Shown here one piece after another: positions 27,353 to 36,063 of a stretch of DNA of 64,000 bases. The DNA is from Streptomyces armeniacus (GTDB taxonomy: Bacteria; Actinomycetota; Actinomycetes; Streptomycetales; Streptomycetaceae): assembly GCF_003355155.1 (NCBI RefSeq), contig NZ_CP031320.1, forward strand, positions 6,446,287-6,510,286. The letters are read 5' to 3'. Position 1 is the stretch's first letter. Every line of letters begins with the position of its first letter. The position numbers and the translations under genes are program-made. The notes beneath the pieces are model-generated. The model saw only the letters and a list, made by a program, of their open reading frames with translations. It was not told the DNA's origin and did not search any database.

Positions 27353-28212
27353 TTGGGGGCTCCAGTGGTGTTCGGTGTGGCTGTGGCGGACGGCGCCGCG
27401 TGGGCGGTCCAGGGGTCGGTGACCGTACGGGAGACGTGCGTGCGCAGGCCCCACCCGTTCCGGTCGGAGATCGCGTCCAGCTGTGCGGCCGCCTGCTCGC
27501 ACCACGGCCACTCGGTGGCGAAGTGGGCGGCGTCGACGAGCGCCAGCGGCGACTGCTCGCGTGCCTCGGAGGCGGGGTGGTGCCGCAGGTCGGCGGTGAC
27601 GTACGCGTCCACGCCCGCGGCCCGTACCTCCGCGAAGAGGCTGTCGCCGGAGCCTCCGCAGACCGCGACCGTACGCACCGTACGCGCGGGATCGCCCGCC
27701 GTACGGACGCCCTGCGCGGTGGCGGGCAGCGCGGCGGCGGCGCTCCGGGCGAACTCCTCCAGCCGTACGGGCCGGTCGAGTTCGCAGATCCGGCCGAGCC
27801 CGCGGCGGCCCGCGGGGTCGTCCGGGTCGGGCACGAGCGGCCCCACCACGCGCAGGCCGAGCGCGCCCGCGAGGGCGTCGGAGACGCCGGGGTCGGCGCG
27901 GTCGGCGTTGGTGTGGGCGACGTGCAGCGCGACGTCGTTCTTGATCAGCGTGTGCACGACGCGGCCCTTGAACGTGCCGGCGGCCACGGTGGTCGTACCG
28001 CGCAGGTACAGCGGGTGGTGCGTGACGAGCAGCTGGGCGCCGAGCGCGACCGCCTCGTCGGCGATCTGCCGCACCGGGTCGACGGCGAACAGGACCGTGG
28101 TCACGTCCGCGTCCGGGTCGCCGCAGACCGTACCGACCGCGTCCCACTGCTCGGCGCGCTCGGGGGGCCACAGGGCGTCGAGCGCGCGGATGACATCGGA
28201 GAGTGCGGGCAC
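27349..28212 (-). CDS. Nif3-like dinuclear metal-centre protein
   Basis: A 287-residue member of the NIF3/YqfO/YbgI family, hexameric toroids binding two metal ions. The metal residues are visible in LLVTHHPLYL and in AHTNADRA, and the C-terminal LALVDAAHFATEW supplies the others. Some members are called GTP cyclohydrolase I type 2, but the in vivo reaction is unsettled. The GTG at 28212 is chosen from the conserved start (ALSDVIRALDAL). It is the first gene of the coupled trio with the zinc-ribbon and RNase H genes. Confidence 0.9.
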   Translation of the reverse strand: MPALSDVIRALDALWPPERAEQWDAVGTVCGDPDADVTTVLFAVDPVRQIADEAVALGAQLLVTHHPLYLRGTTTVAAGTFKGRVVHTLIKNDVALHVAHTNADRADPGVSDALAGALGLRVVGPLVPDPDDPAGRRGLGRICELDRPVRLEEFARSAAAALPATAQGVRTAGDPARTVRTVAVCGGSGDSLFAEVRAAGVDAYVTADLRHHPASEAREQSPLALVDAAHFATEWPWCEQAAAQLDAISDRNGWGLRTHVSRTVTDPWTAHAAPSATATPNTTGAPN

Positions 28213-28284
28213 GGGTGAAAGGCTACCTTCCACCCGTGCCCGCACGTCGAGCCGTCATACGCGGTTGCCGGGCCGGGGCGCGGG

Positions 28285-28352
28285 CCGGGCTCGGACCGGC
28301 GCGGGGACCGGGCTCGGACCGGCGCGGGGACCGGGCTCGGACCGGCGCGCGG
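28285..28352. repeat. 23-bp tandem repeat, about three copies
   Basis: Copies start at 28285, 28308 and 28331; the first two are identical and the third diverges at its end. The unit begins CCGGGCTCGGACCGGC. It ends at a GCGGGC-rich hairpin (about 28347-28365) that could terminate the lipoprotein gene reading leftward. Confidence 0.75.
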
Positions 28353-28365
28353 GCCCGCCCGCGGG

Positions 28366-29436
28366 TCACTTCACCAGGTGGCGGCGCAGGTCGCCGAGCA
28401 CGCGCTCGGCGGCGGTGACGCCGAGGCCCAAGTACCAGGTCTCGTCGTCGACATCCTCGGCCTGACCCGCCTTGACCGCGCCGAGGTTCTTCCAGAGCGG
28501 GCTGTCCTGGGCCTTGTCGCGGTCGGTGGCCTTGGGGTCGCCGTAGGCGCCGGTGAAGATCCAGTCGGCGTCGGCCTCGTCCATGCGCTCGGGGCTGATC
28601 TCGGTGGCGAGATCGTAGACCTGCTGGTTCTTCGGCCGGGGCAGGCCCGTGTCCTTGAGGATGGTGCCGATGAAGGACGCGCCCGCGTACAGCCTGATGG
28701 TGTCGGGCATGTAGCGGACCATCGAGACCGTCGGCTTCTTCCCGTCCTCGCTCTTCTCCGCGATGTCCTTGCCGAGCTGCGCGGCCTTCTTCTCGTACGC
28801 CGCGAGCTTCGCCTGGGCCTGCGGCTTCCTGCCGAGGGCGGAGGCGTTGAGGAGGTAGTTCTCCTTCCAGGTGAAGCCGGGGCGGATCCCGAAGACGGTG
28901 GGCGCGATCTGCGAGAGCTGCTCGTACTTGTCGGCGGCGCGCAGCTGGGTGCCCAGGATCAGGTCGGGCTTGAGGGCCGCGATGGCCTCGAGGTTGAGGT
29001 TGTTGATCGTGCCGACGCTCTTGGGCTTGCCCGCCTGGTCCTCGAGATAGCTCGGCACGGCGTTGTCGCCCTCGGTCGGCGCGAGGCCGACCGGCTTGAC
29101 GCCGAGGGACACGGCGTTGTCGAACTCGCCGACGTCCAGCACCACGACGCGCTTCGGCCGCTCCTCGATCTCCGTCTCGCCCATCGCGTGCGTGACGGTG
29201 CGCGGCCACTCGCCGGGCTTGGCGTCGCTGCCGAACGACGCGGTCTTCCTGGCCGCTTCGGCGAACTCCTCACCGCCCTGCGCGACCTTGTCCTTGCCGC
29301 CGCTGCCGCCCTTGGACTTCCCTCCGCCGCTGTCCGAGGAGCCACAGGCGGTGAGGGTGAGGACGGCGGCGAGCGGGAGCGCGACGACTGCGGCGGCGCG
29401 GGTACGGCGGCGGGTGCCGTGCGTGCGTATCAGCAT
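28366..29436 (-). CDS. Iron-siderophore type ABC transporter substrate-binding lipoprotein
   Basis: A 356-residue lipoprotein that captures ferric siderophore for an ABC importer. The signal has a basic start and lipobox LTAC (cysteine 31), followed by a Gly/Ser/Lys linker. The periplasmic-binding fold (type III, FepB/FhuD class) shows RVVVLDVGEFDNAVSLGVKPVG, IAALKPDLILGTQL and WIFTGAYGDP. No permease or ATPase is adjacent, so it works with a transporter encoded elsewhere. A near-perfect iron box lies 108 nt upstream, indicating DmdR1 repression in iron-replete cells. Confidence 0.9.
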   Translation of the reverse strand: MLIRTHGTRRRTRAAAVVALPLAAVLTLTACGSSDSGGGKSKGGSGGKDKVAQGGEEFAEAARKTASFGSDAKPGEWPRTVTHAMGETEIEERPKRVVVLDVGEFDNAVSLGVKPVGLAPTEGDNAVPSYLEDQAGKPKSVGTINNLNLEAIAALKPDLILGTQLRAADKYEQLSQIAPTVFGIRPGFTWKENYLLNASALGRKPQAQAKLAAYEKKAAQLGKDIAEKSEDGKKPTVSMVRYMPDTIRLYAGASFIGTILKDTGLPRPKNQQVYDLATEISPERMDEADADWIFTGAYGDPKATDRDKAQDSPLWKNLGAVKAGQAEDVDDETWYLGLGVTAAERVLGDLRRHLVK

Positions 29437-29543
29437 GGGTGAGCTCCGGGGACGAGCGGGGGCGAACGGGGAACGAGCGGGAACAGGCGGAATCAGCGGG
29501 GAACAGGCGGGGGCCGGCGGGGACAGGGGAATTACCCATTCAC

Positions 29544-29562
29544 TTAGGTTCCCCTAACCTTA
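29544..29562 (-). promoter_or_regulatory. Iron box (DmdR1/DtxR-type operator)
   Basis: The 19-bp sequence TTAGGTTCCCCTAACCTTA is almost a perfect palindrome and closely matches the known streptomycete iron-box consensus (TTAGGTTAGGCTAACCTAA). It precedes the siderophore-binding lipoprotein gene by about 108 nt. Confidence 0.8.
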
Positions 29563-29700
29563 CCGTGGCCCCCGCAGCACACAGACCCCGCCCCTTTCAG
29601 CAGAACCGTTACAGCACCATCCTTATGTGTGAAGGCCCTCAACTCGCGTTGTTCGTCTGGAAGTGCGAGCCCTAGCGTCGTCGCTGGAGGTGATCGCGTC

Positions 29701-31398
29701 ATGACTGTCTGTGCAATCGAGATGGCCACAGGCGACGGAGGCGACAGAAGCGACAGAGGGCCCGGCAACAGGGCCGCGGGGCGCGCCGGTTGTGTGATCT
29801 CGGCCGACGGCGCGTACGCCGCACGGCTCACGCTGGCACCCGGGACGGCGCACGGGTGGTACCCGGAGCGGTGGACGCTCGACGGCCCGGAGCCGTACGC
29901 CGTGCCGCTCCCCGGCGGCCGGCCCGAGCACCCCGCCAGCCAGGTGCTGCCGCTCGCCGACGGGCGCGTGCTCATCGCCCGCCGCGTGGAGCGCAGGCAC
30001 CAGCTCGCGCTGCTCTACCCCACGGGGCCCGGCACCGGCGAAACGCCCCTGGGCGGCATCGACTCGGAGCGGCTGACGCTGCTGCCGCCCGCCCCCGGCG
30101 GGCAGCTCGCGTACGCCCTCGTGCCCGGCGCGCACTCCACCACCGTCTGGCTGGTGGCGGGCGGTGCCTACGGCCCGCAGCAGGTGGCCGCCGTCTCCGG
30201 CCGCTGCACCGGCGGCGTGTGGCTGGACCGGGAGGGCCGGCTGCTGGTGGTCGACCGCACCGAGCGCGGACCCGGCGCCCGTACGACCACCAAGGCCGTC
30301 GCCGTCGACCTCGGACGCGGCGGCGAGACCAGCCCGCTGCTCCAGATCGCCGAGGACAGCGACGACCGGCTGCTGCTGGCCGACCCGGACAGCGGGCTCC
30401 TGCTCGTACGGTCCGACGCGCCCACGCCCGGCGAAGGGCGGCTCGGCTGGGGCGTGCTGGGCAGCCACCGGCCGGTGCGCTTCCCCGAGGCGCTGCGGCC
30501 GGAGGGCGTCCGGCTGACGCCGTTCGCCGTGCAGCCCGGCCACGCGCTCCAGCCGGAGAACTGCGCGGTGGCGCTGCGCGCGGAGGGCCCGAACGGGACG
30601 TGGATCGCCGTGTGGCGGCCCGGACAGCGGACGCTGCGCCATGTCGCCGCGCCCGACGGGTGGTTGAGCTGCGCGGGGCTGTGGACGGCGGACGGCGAGC
30701 TGCGGCTGCCGTACGTCACGGCGCAGACGACGTGCGGGGTCGCGCGGGTACGGGCCGGTGCCGGCGGGCCCGAACCGGGCGGCGGCAGCGCGGACTTGGG
30801 CACGGACACGGGCACGAGGGCGCTTACGGGCGCGGGTGGCGGCCCCGGCGCCGGCCTGCGGCTGCCCGCCGGGGCCTTCCGTACGGTCGCCGTGGCGCGG
30901 CGGCAGGGCACCGCGGGGCCCGCGGACGTGGCGCTGGGCCGGGTGGAGGCGGTGACCGCGGAGGCCGTCACGCGTACGGACACGGACACGCGTACGGGTG
31001 CGGACGCGGACGCGCGGGCTCGTACGAGACCGGGCACGGTCACCGTCACGGCGGCCGGCACCGCGACGGCCGCCTCTGAAGCGGAGGTTGAGGCGCGGGC
31101 CGAGAGCCGGAGCCGGAGCCAGGTCGAGGCCCAGGCCCCGGCCCAGGCCGACACCGGAGCCGGTGCCACCCCGCCCGGCGGGCCGTTCCCCTGGACCCGT
31201 TCCCCCGATTCCCCCCGAGGTCCCAGGCTCAGAAGGCGTTACGCCACCAGCTCCCCGAAGGACTCCTCCTGGTCCTGGCCGAAGCTGAGCACGTCGTCCT
31301 CGCGCAGCCGGCGCAGCGAGCGCCAGATGCTGCTCTTCACCGTGCCGACGCTGATGTTCAGTATGTCCGCGATCTCCGGATCCGTCCGGCCCTCGTAG
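29701..31398 (+). CDS. Hypothetical protein, 565 aa, overlapping sigQ antisense
   Basis: Not recognised. The first 370 residues are soluble and rich in short beta-strand-like GG/LV repeats (for example GGVWLDREGRLLVVDR), suggesting a propeller-like fold, but no family motif is seen. A low-complexity tail follows, rich in Thr, Asp, Ala and Arg (about residues 400-510). The last 53 codons are antisense to the end of sigQ (31239-31398); their composition (Ser/Arg-rich) looks like read-through, so the true or ancestral stop may have been earlier. The ATG at 29701 has GAGGTGA 7 nt upstream. Confidence 0.6.
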   Translation: MTVCAIEMATGDGGDRSDRGPGNRAAGRAGCVISADGAYAARLTLAPGTAHGWYPERWTLDGPEPYAVPLPGGRPEHPASQVLPLADGRVLIARRVERRHQLALLYPTGPGTGETPLGGIDSERLTLLPPAPGGQLAYALVPGAHSTTVWLVAGGAYGPQQVAAVSGRCTGGVWLDREGRLLVVDRTERGPGARTTTKAVAVDLGRGGETSPLLQIAEDSDDRLLLADPDSGLLLVRSDAPTPGEGRLGWGVLGSHRPVRFPEALRPEGVRLTPFAVQPGHALQPENCAVALRAEGPNGTWIAVWRPGQRTLRHVAAPDGWLSCAGLWTADGELRLPYVTAQTTCGVARVRAGAGGPEPGGGSADLGTDTGTRALTGAGGGPGAGLRLPAGAFRTVAVARRQGTAGPADVALGRVEAVTAEAVTRTDTDTRTGADADARARTRPGTVTVTAAGTATAASEAEVEARAESRSRSQVEAQAPAQADTGAGATPPGGPFPWTRSPDSPRGPRLRRRYATSSPKDSSWSWPKLSTSSSRSRRSERQMLLFTVPTLMFSMSAISGSVRPS

Positions 31399-32039
31399 TA
31401 CCGCAGCACGAGCATCGTGCGCTGCAGTTCGGGCAGGCGGGCCAGCGCCTGCCACAGCACGGCGCGGAGTTCGGTGCCGCGCATCGCGTCGTGGTCGGCG
31501 GAAGGCGTCTCCGGGAGCTCCTCCGTCGGGTACTCGTTCAGCTTGCGCCGGCGCCACGCGCTGATGTGCAGATTGGTCATGGTGCGCCGCAGGTAGCCCC
31601 CGACGGCGGCCTTGTCGGTGATCCGGTCCCAGGCGCGGTACGTCGAGAACAGCGCGCTCTGCAGCAGGTCCTCGGCCTCGAAGCGGTCGCCGGTCAGGTG
31701 GTAGGCGGTGGCGTACAGGGAGGCCCGGCGCTCGCGTACGTAAGCTGTGAACTCAGCTTCCGAGACGCTGCCCCGTTCGTCCCCCGTGGCCTCCCTGTAC
31801 TCGCCGTTCCCCCGTGTCCCCCCGCGAGCCTCTCCCCCGAGGCCCTCCACCGCAGCGATGTGCGATGGACGCTTACGCCCGGTGCCGCGAGCGCACCCCC
31901 GCCCGCCCACAGCACCGGACTTCTCCGCGATCCGGACAGCGGCCTCACCCGTGGACGCGTTCCGCGCCGCGGGAACCGCGGGGGTGTGCAGACGCGTGTG
32001 AATCACTGCGCTGGTCGGTGTCCTGTGCAGTGCGTTCAT
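31239..32039 (-). CDS. sigQ: SigE-family ECF RNA polymerase sigma factor SigQ
   Basis: A 266-residue extracytoplasmic-function sigma factor. After a 90-residue basic, Ala/Gly-rich extension, region 2 (ASLYATAYHLTGDRFEAEDLLQSAL) and region 4 (LPELQRTMLVLRYYEGRTDPEIADIL, then SVGTVKSSIWRSLRRL) are complete. Position and divergence from afsQ1 match SigQ, known as a target of AfsQ1 that opposes its activation of antibiotic synthesis. The ATG at 32039 is favoured by GAGGGAGG upstream; a GTG at 31766 is the alternative start if the extension is not translated. Confidence 0.9.
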   Translation of the reverse strand: MNALHRTPTSAVIHTRLHTPAVPAARNASTGEAAVRIAEKSGAVGGRGCARGTGRKRPSHIAAVEGLGGEARGGTRGNGEYREATGDERGSVSEAEFTAYVRERRASLYATAYHLTGDRFEAEDLLQSALFSTYRAWDRITDKAAVGGYLRRTMTNLHISAWRRRKLNEYPTEELPETPSADHDAMRGTELRAVLWQALARLPELQRTMLVLRYYEGRTDPEIADILNISVGTVKSSIWRSLRRLREDDVLSFGQDQEESFGELVA

Positions 32040-32123
32040 GTCGCGCCTCCCTCGTGGAGCTGCCGGTCGCTTGCTCGTGGGGAATACATTGCCGAGCCAG
32101 TTTCATGACGGGGTCGCCCGAGT

Positions 32124-32139
32124 GTCACAGGCCTGTCAC
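32124..32139. promoter_or_regulatory. AfsQ1 box in the sigQ-afsQ1 intergenic region
   Basis: GTCAC (32124-32128), six bases AGGCCT, and GTCAC (32135-32139) reproduce exactly the published AfsQ1 pattern GTnAC-n6-GTnAC. It lies 85 nt upstream of the sigQ start and 94 nt upstream of afsQ1, so it can serve both divergent genes. Confidence 0.85.
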
Positions 32140-32232
32140 AGGGGCAGGCGCCTCCTTCCCCCGCCGTTCTCCGGGCCCTCCGCGCACTTGCCCGGACCGC
32201 GCGGTCGAAGTCGGAGGGGGCCATGGGACAGA

Positions 32233-32919
32233 ATGGCGCGCGTGGCTTTCCTGTTGCTGATCGAGGATGACGACGCTGTCCGTACCGCCCTGGAGATGAG
32301 TCTGACCCGCCAGGGCCACCGCGTGGTGACCGCCGCGTCGGGCGAGGACGGCCTGAAACTGCTGCGCGAACAGCGTCCGGACCTGATCGTGCTCGACGTG
32401 ATGCTGCCTGGTATCGACGGCTTCGAGGTGTGCCGGCGCATCCGGCGCACCGACCAGCTGCCGATCATTCTGCTCACCGCGCGCAGCGACGACATCGACG
32501 TGGTCGTGGGCCTGGAGTCCGGCGCCGACGACTACGTCGTCAAGCCGGTGCAGGGTCGCGTGCTGGACGCCCGTATCCGCGCGGTGATGCGGCGCGGCGA
32601 GCGGGAGGCGAACGACTCGGCCTCCTTCGGCTCGCTCGTCATCGACCGGTCGGCGATGACCGTCACCAAGAGCGGCGAGGATCTGCAACTGACGCCCACC
32701 GAGCTCCGGTTGCTGCTGGAGCTGAGCCGGCGGCCCGGCCAGGCGCTGTCCCGGCAGCAGCTGCTGCGGCTGGTCTGGGAGCACGACTACCTCGGTGACT
32801 CGCGGCTCGTCGACGCCTGCGTGCAGCGGCTGCGCGCGAAGGTGGAGGACGTCCCCTCGTCCCCGACCCTGATCCGTACGGTGCGCGGAGTCGGCTACCG
32901 GCTGGACGCGCCCTCGTGA
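32233..32919 (+). CDS. afsQ1: Response regulator AfsQ1 (OmpR family)
   Basis: A 228-residue response regulator that binds DNA when phosphorylated by AfsQ2. The receiver has the acidic pair in LLLIEDDDAVR, phospho-acceptor aspartate about residue 55 in LIVLDVMLPG, threonine in ILLTARSDD and lysine in DDYVVKPVQG. The winged helix (LQLTPTELRLLLELSRR, RTVRGVGYRLD) is of the OmpR/PhoB type. In streptomycetes AfsQ1 responds to nitrogen conditions, notably glutamate, and activates antibiotic genes and sigQ. ATG 32233 or GTG 32242 are possible starts. The stop overlaps the afsQ2 GTG. Confidence 0.95.
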   Translation: MARVAFLLLIEDDDAVRTALEMSLTRQGHRVVTAASGEDGLKLLREQRPDLIVLDVMLPGIDGFEVCRRIRRTDQLPIILLTARSDDIDVVVGLESGADDYVVKPVQGRVLDARIRAVMRRGEREANDSASFGSLVIDRSAMTVTKSGEDLQLTPTELRLLLELSRRPGQALSRQQLLRLVWEHDYLGDSRLVDACVQRLRAKVEDVPSSPTLIRTVRGVGYRLDAPS

Positions 32920-34511
32920 GCGACGCTCCCTCCGGCCGGCTGCGCGGCCGGATGCTGGGCATCCTCCCGACCCTGCGGCTGCGACTCGTCGTGGTCTTCG
33001 CGCTGGTGGCGCTGACGGCCGCCGTGTCGGCGTCCGGCATCGCGTACTGGCTGAACCGGGACGCCGTCCTCACCCGCGCCCAGAACGCCGCGCTCAACGA
33101 CTTCCGCAAGGCCATGGAGGACAGCGCCGGGCAGCTGCCGCGCAAGTTCGGCTGCGACGAACTGCAGGACGCGGCGGTCCGCATGTCCGACTCCACGCAG
33201 AGCTACGAGGTGGTGCTGCTCGGCACGGACCGCGACGGCAACCGCTGCAACGTGAGTTCCGACACGAACGACTTCACGATCGAGGACGTGCCCGCCGAGC
33301 TGAGCCGGGCCGTCGACAAGAAGCGGCCGGTCGACGACGCGAACGACTACCCGTACCACCTCTACTGGCAGCGGATCACCAAGGGCGAGGAGCCGCAGCT
33401 GGTCGGCGGCGCCAAGCTGATAGGCGAGCAGCCCACGCCCACCGGCTACATGCTCAAGTCGCTCGCGCCCGAACGCGACGACCTCAACTCGCTCGCCTGG
33501 TCCCTGGGCATCGCCACCGGCCTGGCCCTGATCGCCGCGATGCTGCTGGCGCAGGCCGCGGCCACGACGGTGCTGCGCCCCGTACGGCGGCTCGCGGACG
33601 CCGCGCGGCGGCTGGGCGAGGGGGAGCTGAACACGCGCCTGAAGGTGTCCGGTACGGACGAACTGGCGGACCTCTCCCGTACGTTCAACCGGACCGCCGA
33701 GTCCCTGGAGAAGCGGGTGGCGGGGCTGAGCGCGCGCGAGTCGTCGTCGCGGCGGTTCGTCGCCGACATGTCGCACGAGCTGCGGACGCCGCTGACCGCG
33801 ATCTCCGCGGTGACCGAGGTGCTCGAGGAGGAGCAGGACAACCTCGACCCCATGATCGCGCCCGCGGTCGGGCTGGTAGTCAGCGAGACGCGGCGGCTCG
33901 GCGACCTGGTGGAGAACCTGATGGAGGTCACCCGCTTCGACGCCGGAACGGCCAAGCTGGTGCTGGACACCGTCGACGTCGCGGACCAGGTGACGGCCTG
34001 CATCGACGCGCGCGCCTGGCTCGACGCCGTCGAACTGGACGCGGACCGCGGCATCATGGCGCGGCTCGACCCGCGCCGGCTCGACGTCATCCTGGCGAAC
34101 CTGATCGGGAACGCCCTGAAGCACGGCGGCTCCCCGGTGCGGGTGTCCGTACGGACCGGCTGGTCGCAGACGGGCGAGGCGCAGCTGCTCGTGGAGGTCG
34201 CCGACCAGGGGCCGGGCATCCCGGAGGACGTGCTGCCGCACGTGTTCGACCGCTTCTACAAGGCGAGCGCGTCCCGGCCGCGTTCGGAGGGCAGCGGCCT
34301 CGGGCTGTCGATCGCCCTGGAGAACGCGCACATCCACGGCGGTGAGATCACGGCGCGCAACGCCCAGGAGCCGGACGGCGGCGCGGTGTTCACGCTGCGG
34401 CTGCCGCGGGACGCCAGCGGCCTCGCGGCGGCGGGCGAGGACCGCGACACCGACCGGGACGGCGGCGACGACGGGGACGACGGGGACGAGAACAAGGGGA
34501 ACGAACGATGA
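32916..34511 (+). CDS. afsQ2: Sensor histidine kinase AfsQ2
   Basis: A 531-residue membrane sensor. One membrane helix near residues 20-45 and a second near 193-215 enclose an extracytoplasmic sensing domain of about 145 residues. A HAMP linker follows, then the phosphorylated histidine (about 287) in FVADMSHELRTPLTA and the ATPase boxes ANLIGNALKHGG, VADQGPGIPED and SGLGLSIA. The C-terminal 30 residues are almost all Asp, Glu and Gly. GTG at 32916 overlaps the afsQ1 stop; the ATG of the next gene overlaps its own stop, so three genes are coupled. Confidence 0.95.
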   Translation: MSDAPSGRLRGRMLGILPTLRLRLVVVFALVALTAAVSASGIAYWLNRDAVLTRAQNAALNDFRKAMEDSAGQLPRKFGCDELQDAAVRMSDSTQSYEVVLLGTDRDGNRCNVSSDTNDFTIEDVPAELSRAVDKKRPVDDANDYPYHLYWQRITKGEEPQLVGGAKLIGEQPTPTGYMLKSLAPERDDLNSLAWSLGIATGLALIAAMLLAQAAATTVLRPVRRLADAARRLGEGELNTRLKVSGTDELADLSRTFNRTAESLEKRVAGLSARESSSRRFVADMSHELRTPLTAISAVTEVLEEEQDNLDPMIAPAVGLVVSETRRLGDLVENLMEVTRFDAGTAKLVLDTVDVADQVTACIDARAWLDAVELDADRGIMARLDPRRLDVILANLIGNALKHGGSPVRVSVRTGWSQTGEAQLLVEVADQGPGIPEDVLPHVFDRFYKASASRPRSEGSGLGLSIALENAHIHGGEITARNAQEPDGGAVFTLRLPRDASGLAAAGEDRDTDRDGGDDGDDGDENKGNER

Positions 34512-35119
34512 GTGCGCGCCGCGGCCGCCTCGCGCGGCTCGCCGCGACCACGCTGGCGCTCGGTACGGCGGCCACGCTCCTCGGCGGCTGCGGTATCCGC
34601 TCCACCTCGGTGCCGGTGGACGCCGGTGCCGCGCCGTCCCGGGTGGCCTGCATGATCCCCGGCGGCGGCGAGACACGCGCGGTCCCGGACGGCGCGGCGG
34701 CACGCGTCTACCTGGTGTGCGGCTCCCGCGTGGCCCCCGTGCACCGGCTCGTACGGCTCCCCGAGAAGCGCCCCGACTTCGTACGCGCCCTCCTCGACGA
34801 GCTCCAGGACCCGCCGGGCCCGGAGGAGGAGTCGGCGGGCTTCGAGAGCGCCGTACCGCGTGACCTCAAGATCACCGAGGGCCGGGACGGCGACCCCGAG
34901 AACGCCCTGCGGCTGAGCACACCGCTGGACAAGCTGCCGCGGTACGCCCTGGCGCAGATCGTGTGCTCGTACGCGGACACCGGCATCGCCGACGACGACG
35001 GCACCGTGGTCCTCGGCGGGCCCGCGGACGACACCGCGCACCCGCTGCGCCGGTACGAGTGCGACACGGCGCTGCGGAGGAGCCCGGAAGCGGCGGAGAC
35101 CGCCGGAACCACCGTGTAG
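34508..35119 (+). CDS. Small lipoprotein of the afsQ operon
   Basis: A 203-residue exported protein with lipobox LGGC (cysteine 28). The mature domain has no recognised family; it includes paired cysteines and the segment LDKLPRYALAQIVCSYADTG. It begins by ATGA overlap with afsQ2, as in the conserved afsQ locus of streptomycetes where a lipoprotein gene follows the kinase. A role in modulating AfsQ2 sensing, like CseA for CseC, is inference from position only. Confidence 0.8.
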   Translation: MSARRGRLARLAATTLALGTAATLLGGCGIRSTSVPVDAGAAPSRVACMIPGGGETRAVPDGAAARVYLVCGSRVAPVHRLVRLPEKRPDFVRALLDELQDPPGPEEESAGFESAVPRDLKITEGRDGDPENALRLSTPLDKLPRYALAQIVCSYADTGIADDDGTVVLGGPADDTAHPLRRYECDTALRRSPEAAETAGTTV

Positions 35120-35202
35120 CGGGTCACACCCGGCAGCGGAACCGCACGCACGGGGCCGGCGTCCTTTTCCCCGTGCAGCGTCATGGCCACAGCGGCGTTC
35201 CC

Positions 35203-35739
35203 GTGTCCCGTATCCGTGCAGCAGGTGCCGCCCTGCTCGCCGTGCATCTGCTGGTGGTCGGGTGGATGACGCTGCGTCCGCGCTCGGTGCCCTGGGTCTG
35301 CCCGACCAACCTGCATCCGTTCGCCACCATCCGCGCCGACCTGGACGGCGGGCCGCAGGCCGCGCTGGAGGGCATCGGCGGCGAACTGCTGCTGCTGGCG
35401 CCGCTGGGCGTGCTGCTGCCGCTGGCCGCGGGGCAGCTGCAGCGGCGGCTGCCGGGGACGGCGCTGCGTACGACGCTGGCGGGCGTGCTGATCGCGCTGG
35501 GCCTCGCACTCGTACAGACGGGCGTGCCGGGCCAGGTCGTGAACATCGACGCGATCATGCTGAACGCCGCCGGCGTGGGCCTCGCGCACGTACTCCTCTA
35601 CCCGCTGCTGCGGTCGCGGCTGCGGCGCGGCGGCGCGAACGGCCGCGGTGGCCGCAAGGACCAGATGCGGGTCAGTCTGCGGGATGAGGGCGCTCAGGGT
35701 CCGACCCCGAGAGCCCCCAGGGTCGGGATCGCACCCTAG
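35203..35739 (+). CDS. VanZ-like membrane protein
   Basis: A 178-residue membrane protein with four to five helices. It has the VanZ-family features: WMTLRP near the N-terminus, NLHPFATIR, then LLLLAPLGVLLPL and VNIDAIMLNAAGVGLAH, in which the acidic residue after N is conserved. VanZ-like proteins are common and are usually unrelated to glycopeptide resistance; no van genes are present. The GTG at 35203 is the best in-frame start, with only a weak ribosome site. The last 30 residues are basic and hydrophilic. Confidence 0.8.
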   Translation: MSRIRAAGAALLAVHLLVVGWMTLRPRSVPWVCPTNLHPFATIRADLDGGPQAALEGIGGELLLLAPLGVLLPLAAGQLQRRLPGTALRTTLAGVLIALGLALVQTGVPGQVVNIDAIMLNAAGVGLAHVLLYPLLRSRLRRGGANGRGGRKDQMRVSLRDEGAQGPTPRAPRVGIAP

Positions 35740-35815
35740 TCCGACGACTCGCCGGCGGGGCGTGCCTACGGTGGAAGCACAGCCGGCCACCCGCGACACC
35801 GAAGGAGTCCACGCC

Positions 35816-36016
35816 ATGTCGACCGCGCTTGCCCGCCCCCGTGACAACCGGATGATCGGCGGTGTGTGCGCTGGACTGGCACGCCGCTTCGGCACCACCC
35901 CGACCACGATGCGGGTCATATTCGTGGCCTCGTGCCTGCTGCCGGGCCCGCAGTTCCTGCTCTACCTCGCGCTGTGGATCTTCCTGCCGAACGACCAGGA
36001 GCGCACGTCCTGGTGA
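35816..36016 (+). CDS. PspC-domain small membrane protein
   Basis: A 66-residue PspC-type protein: an amphipathic start with MIGGVCAGLARRFG (the family signature) and one hydrophobic helix, VIFVASCLLPGPQFLLYLAL, ending WIFLP. PspC proteins sense or stabilise the envelope; the full-length phage-shock role cannot be assumed for so short a copy. AAGGAG lies 8 nt before the ATG. It is downstream of the afsQ-VanZ series but separated by 76 bp. Confidence 0.9.
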   Translation: MSTALARPRDNRMIGGVCAGLARRFGTTPTTMRVIFVASCLLPGPQFLLYLALWIFLPNDQERTSW

Positions 36017-36063
36017 CGGCGGCGGGCCGCGCCCGGCGGACTGCCTGTGCCGGTGCGCGGCCC

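Noticed and set aside
35203..35739. Glycopeptide resistance by VanZ.
   Set aside because: VanZ-like proteins are common in unrelated contexts and no van ligase, reductase or dipeptidase is present.
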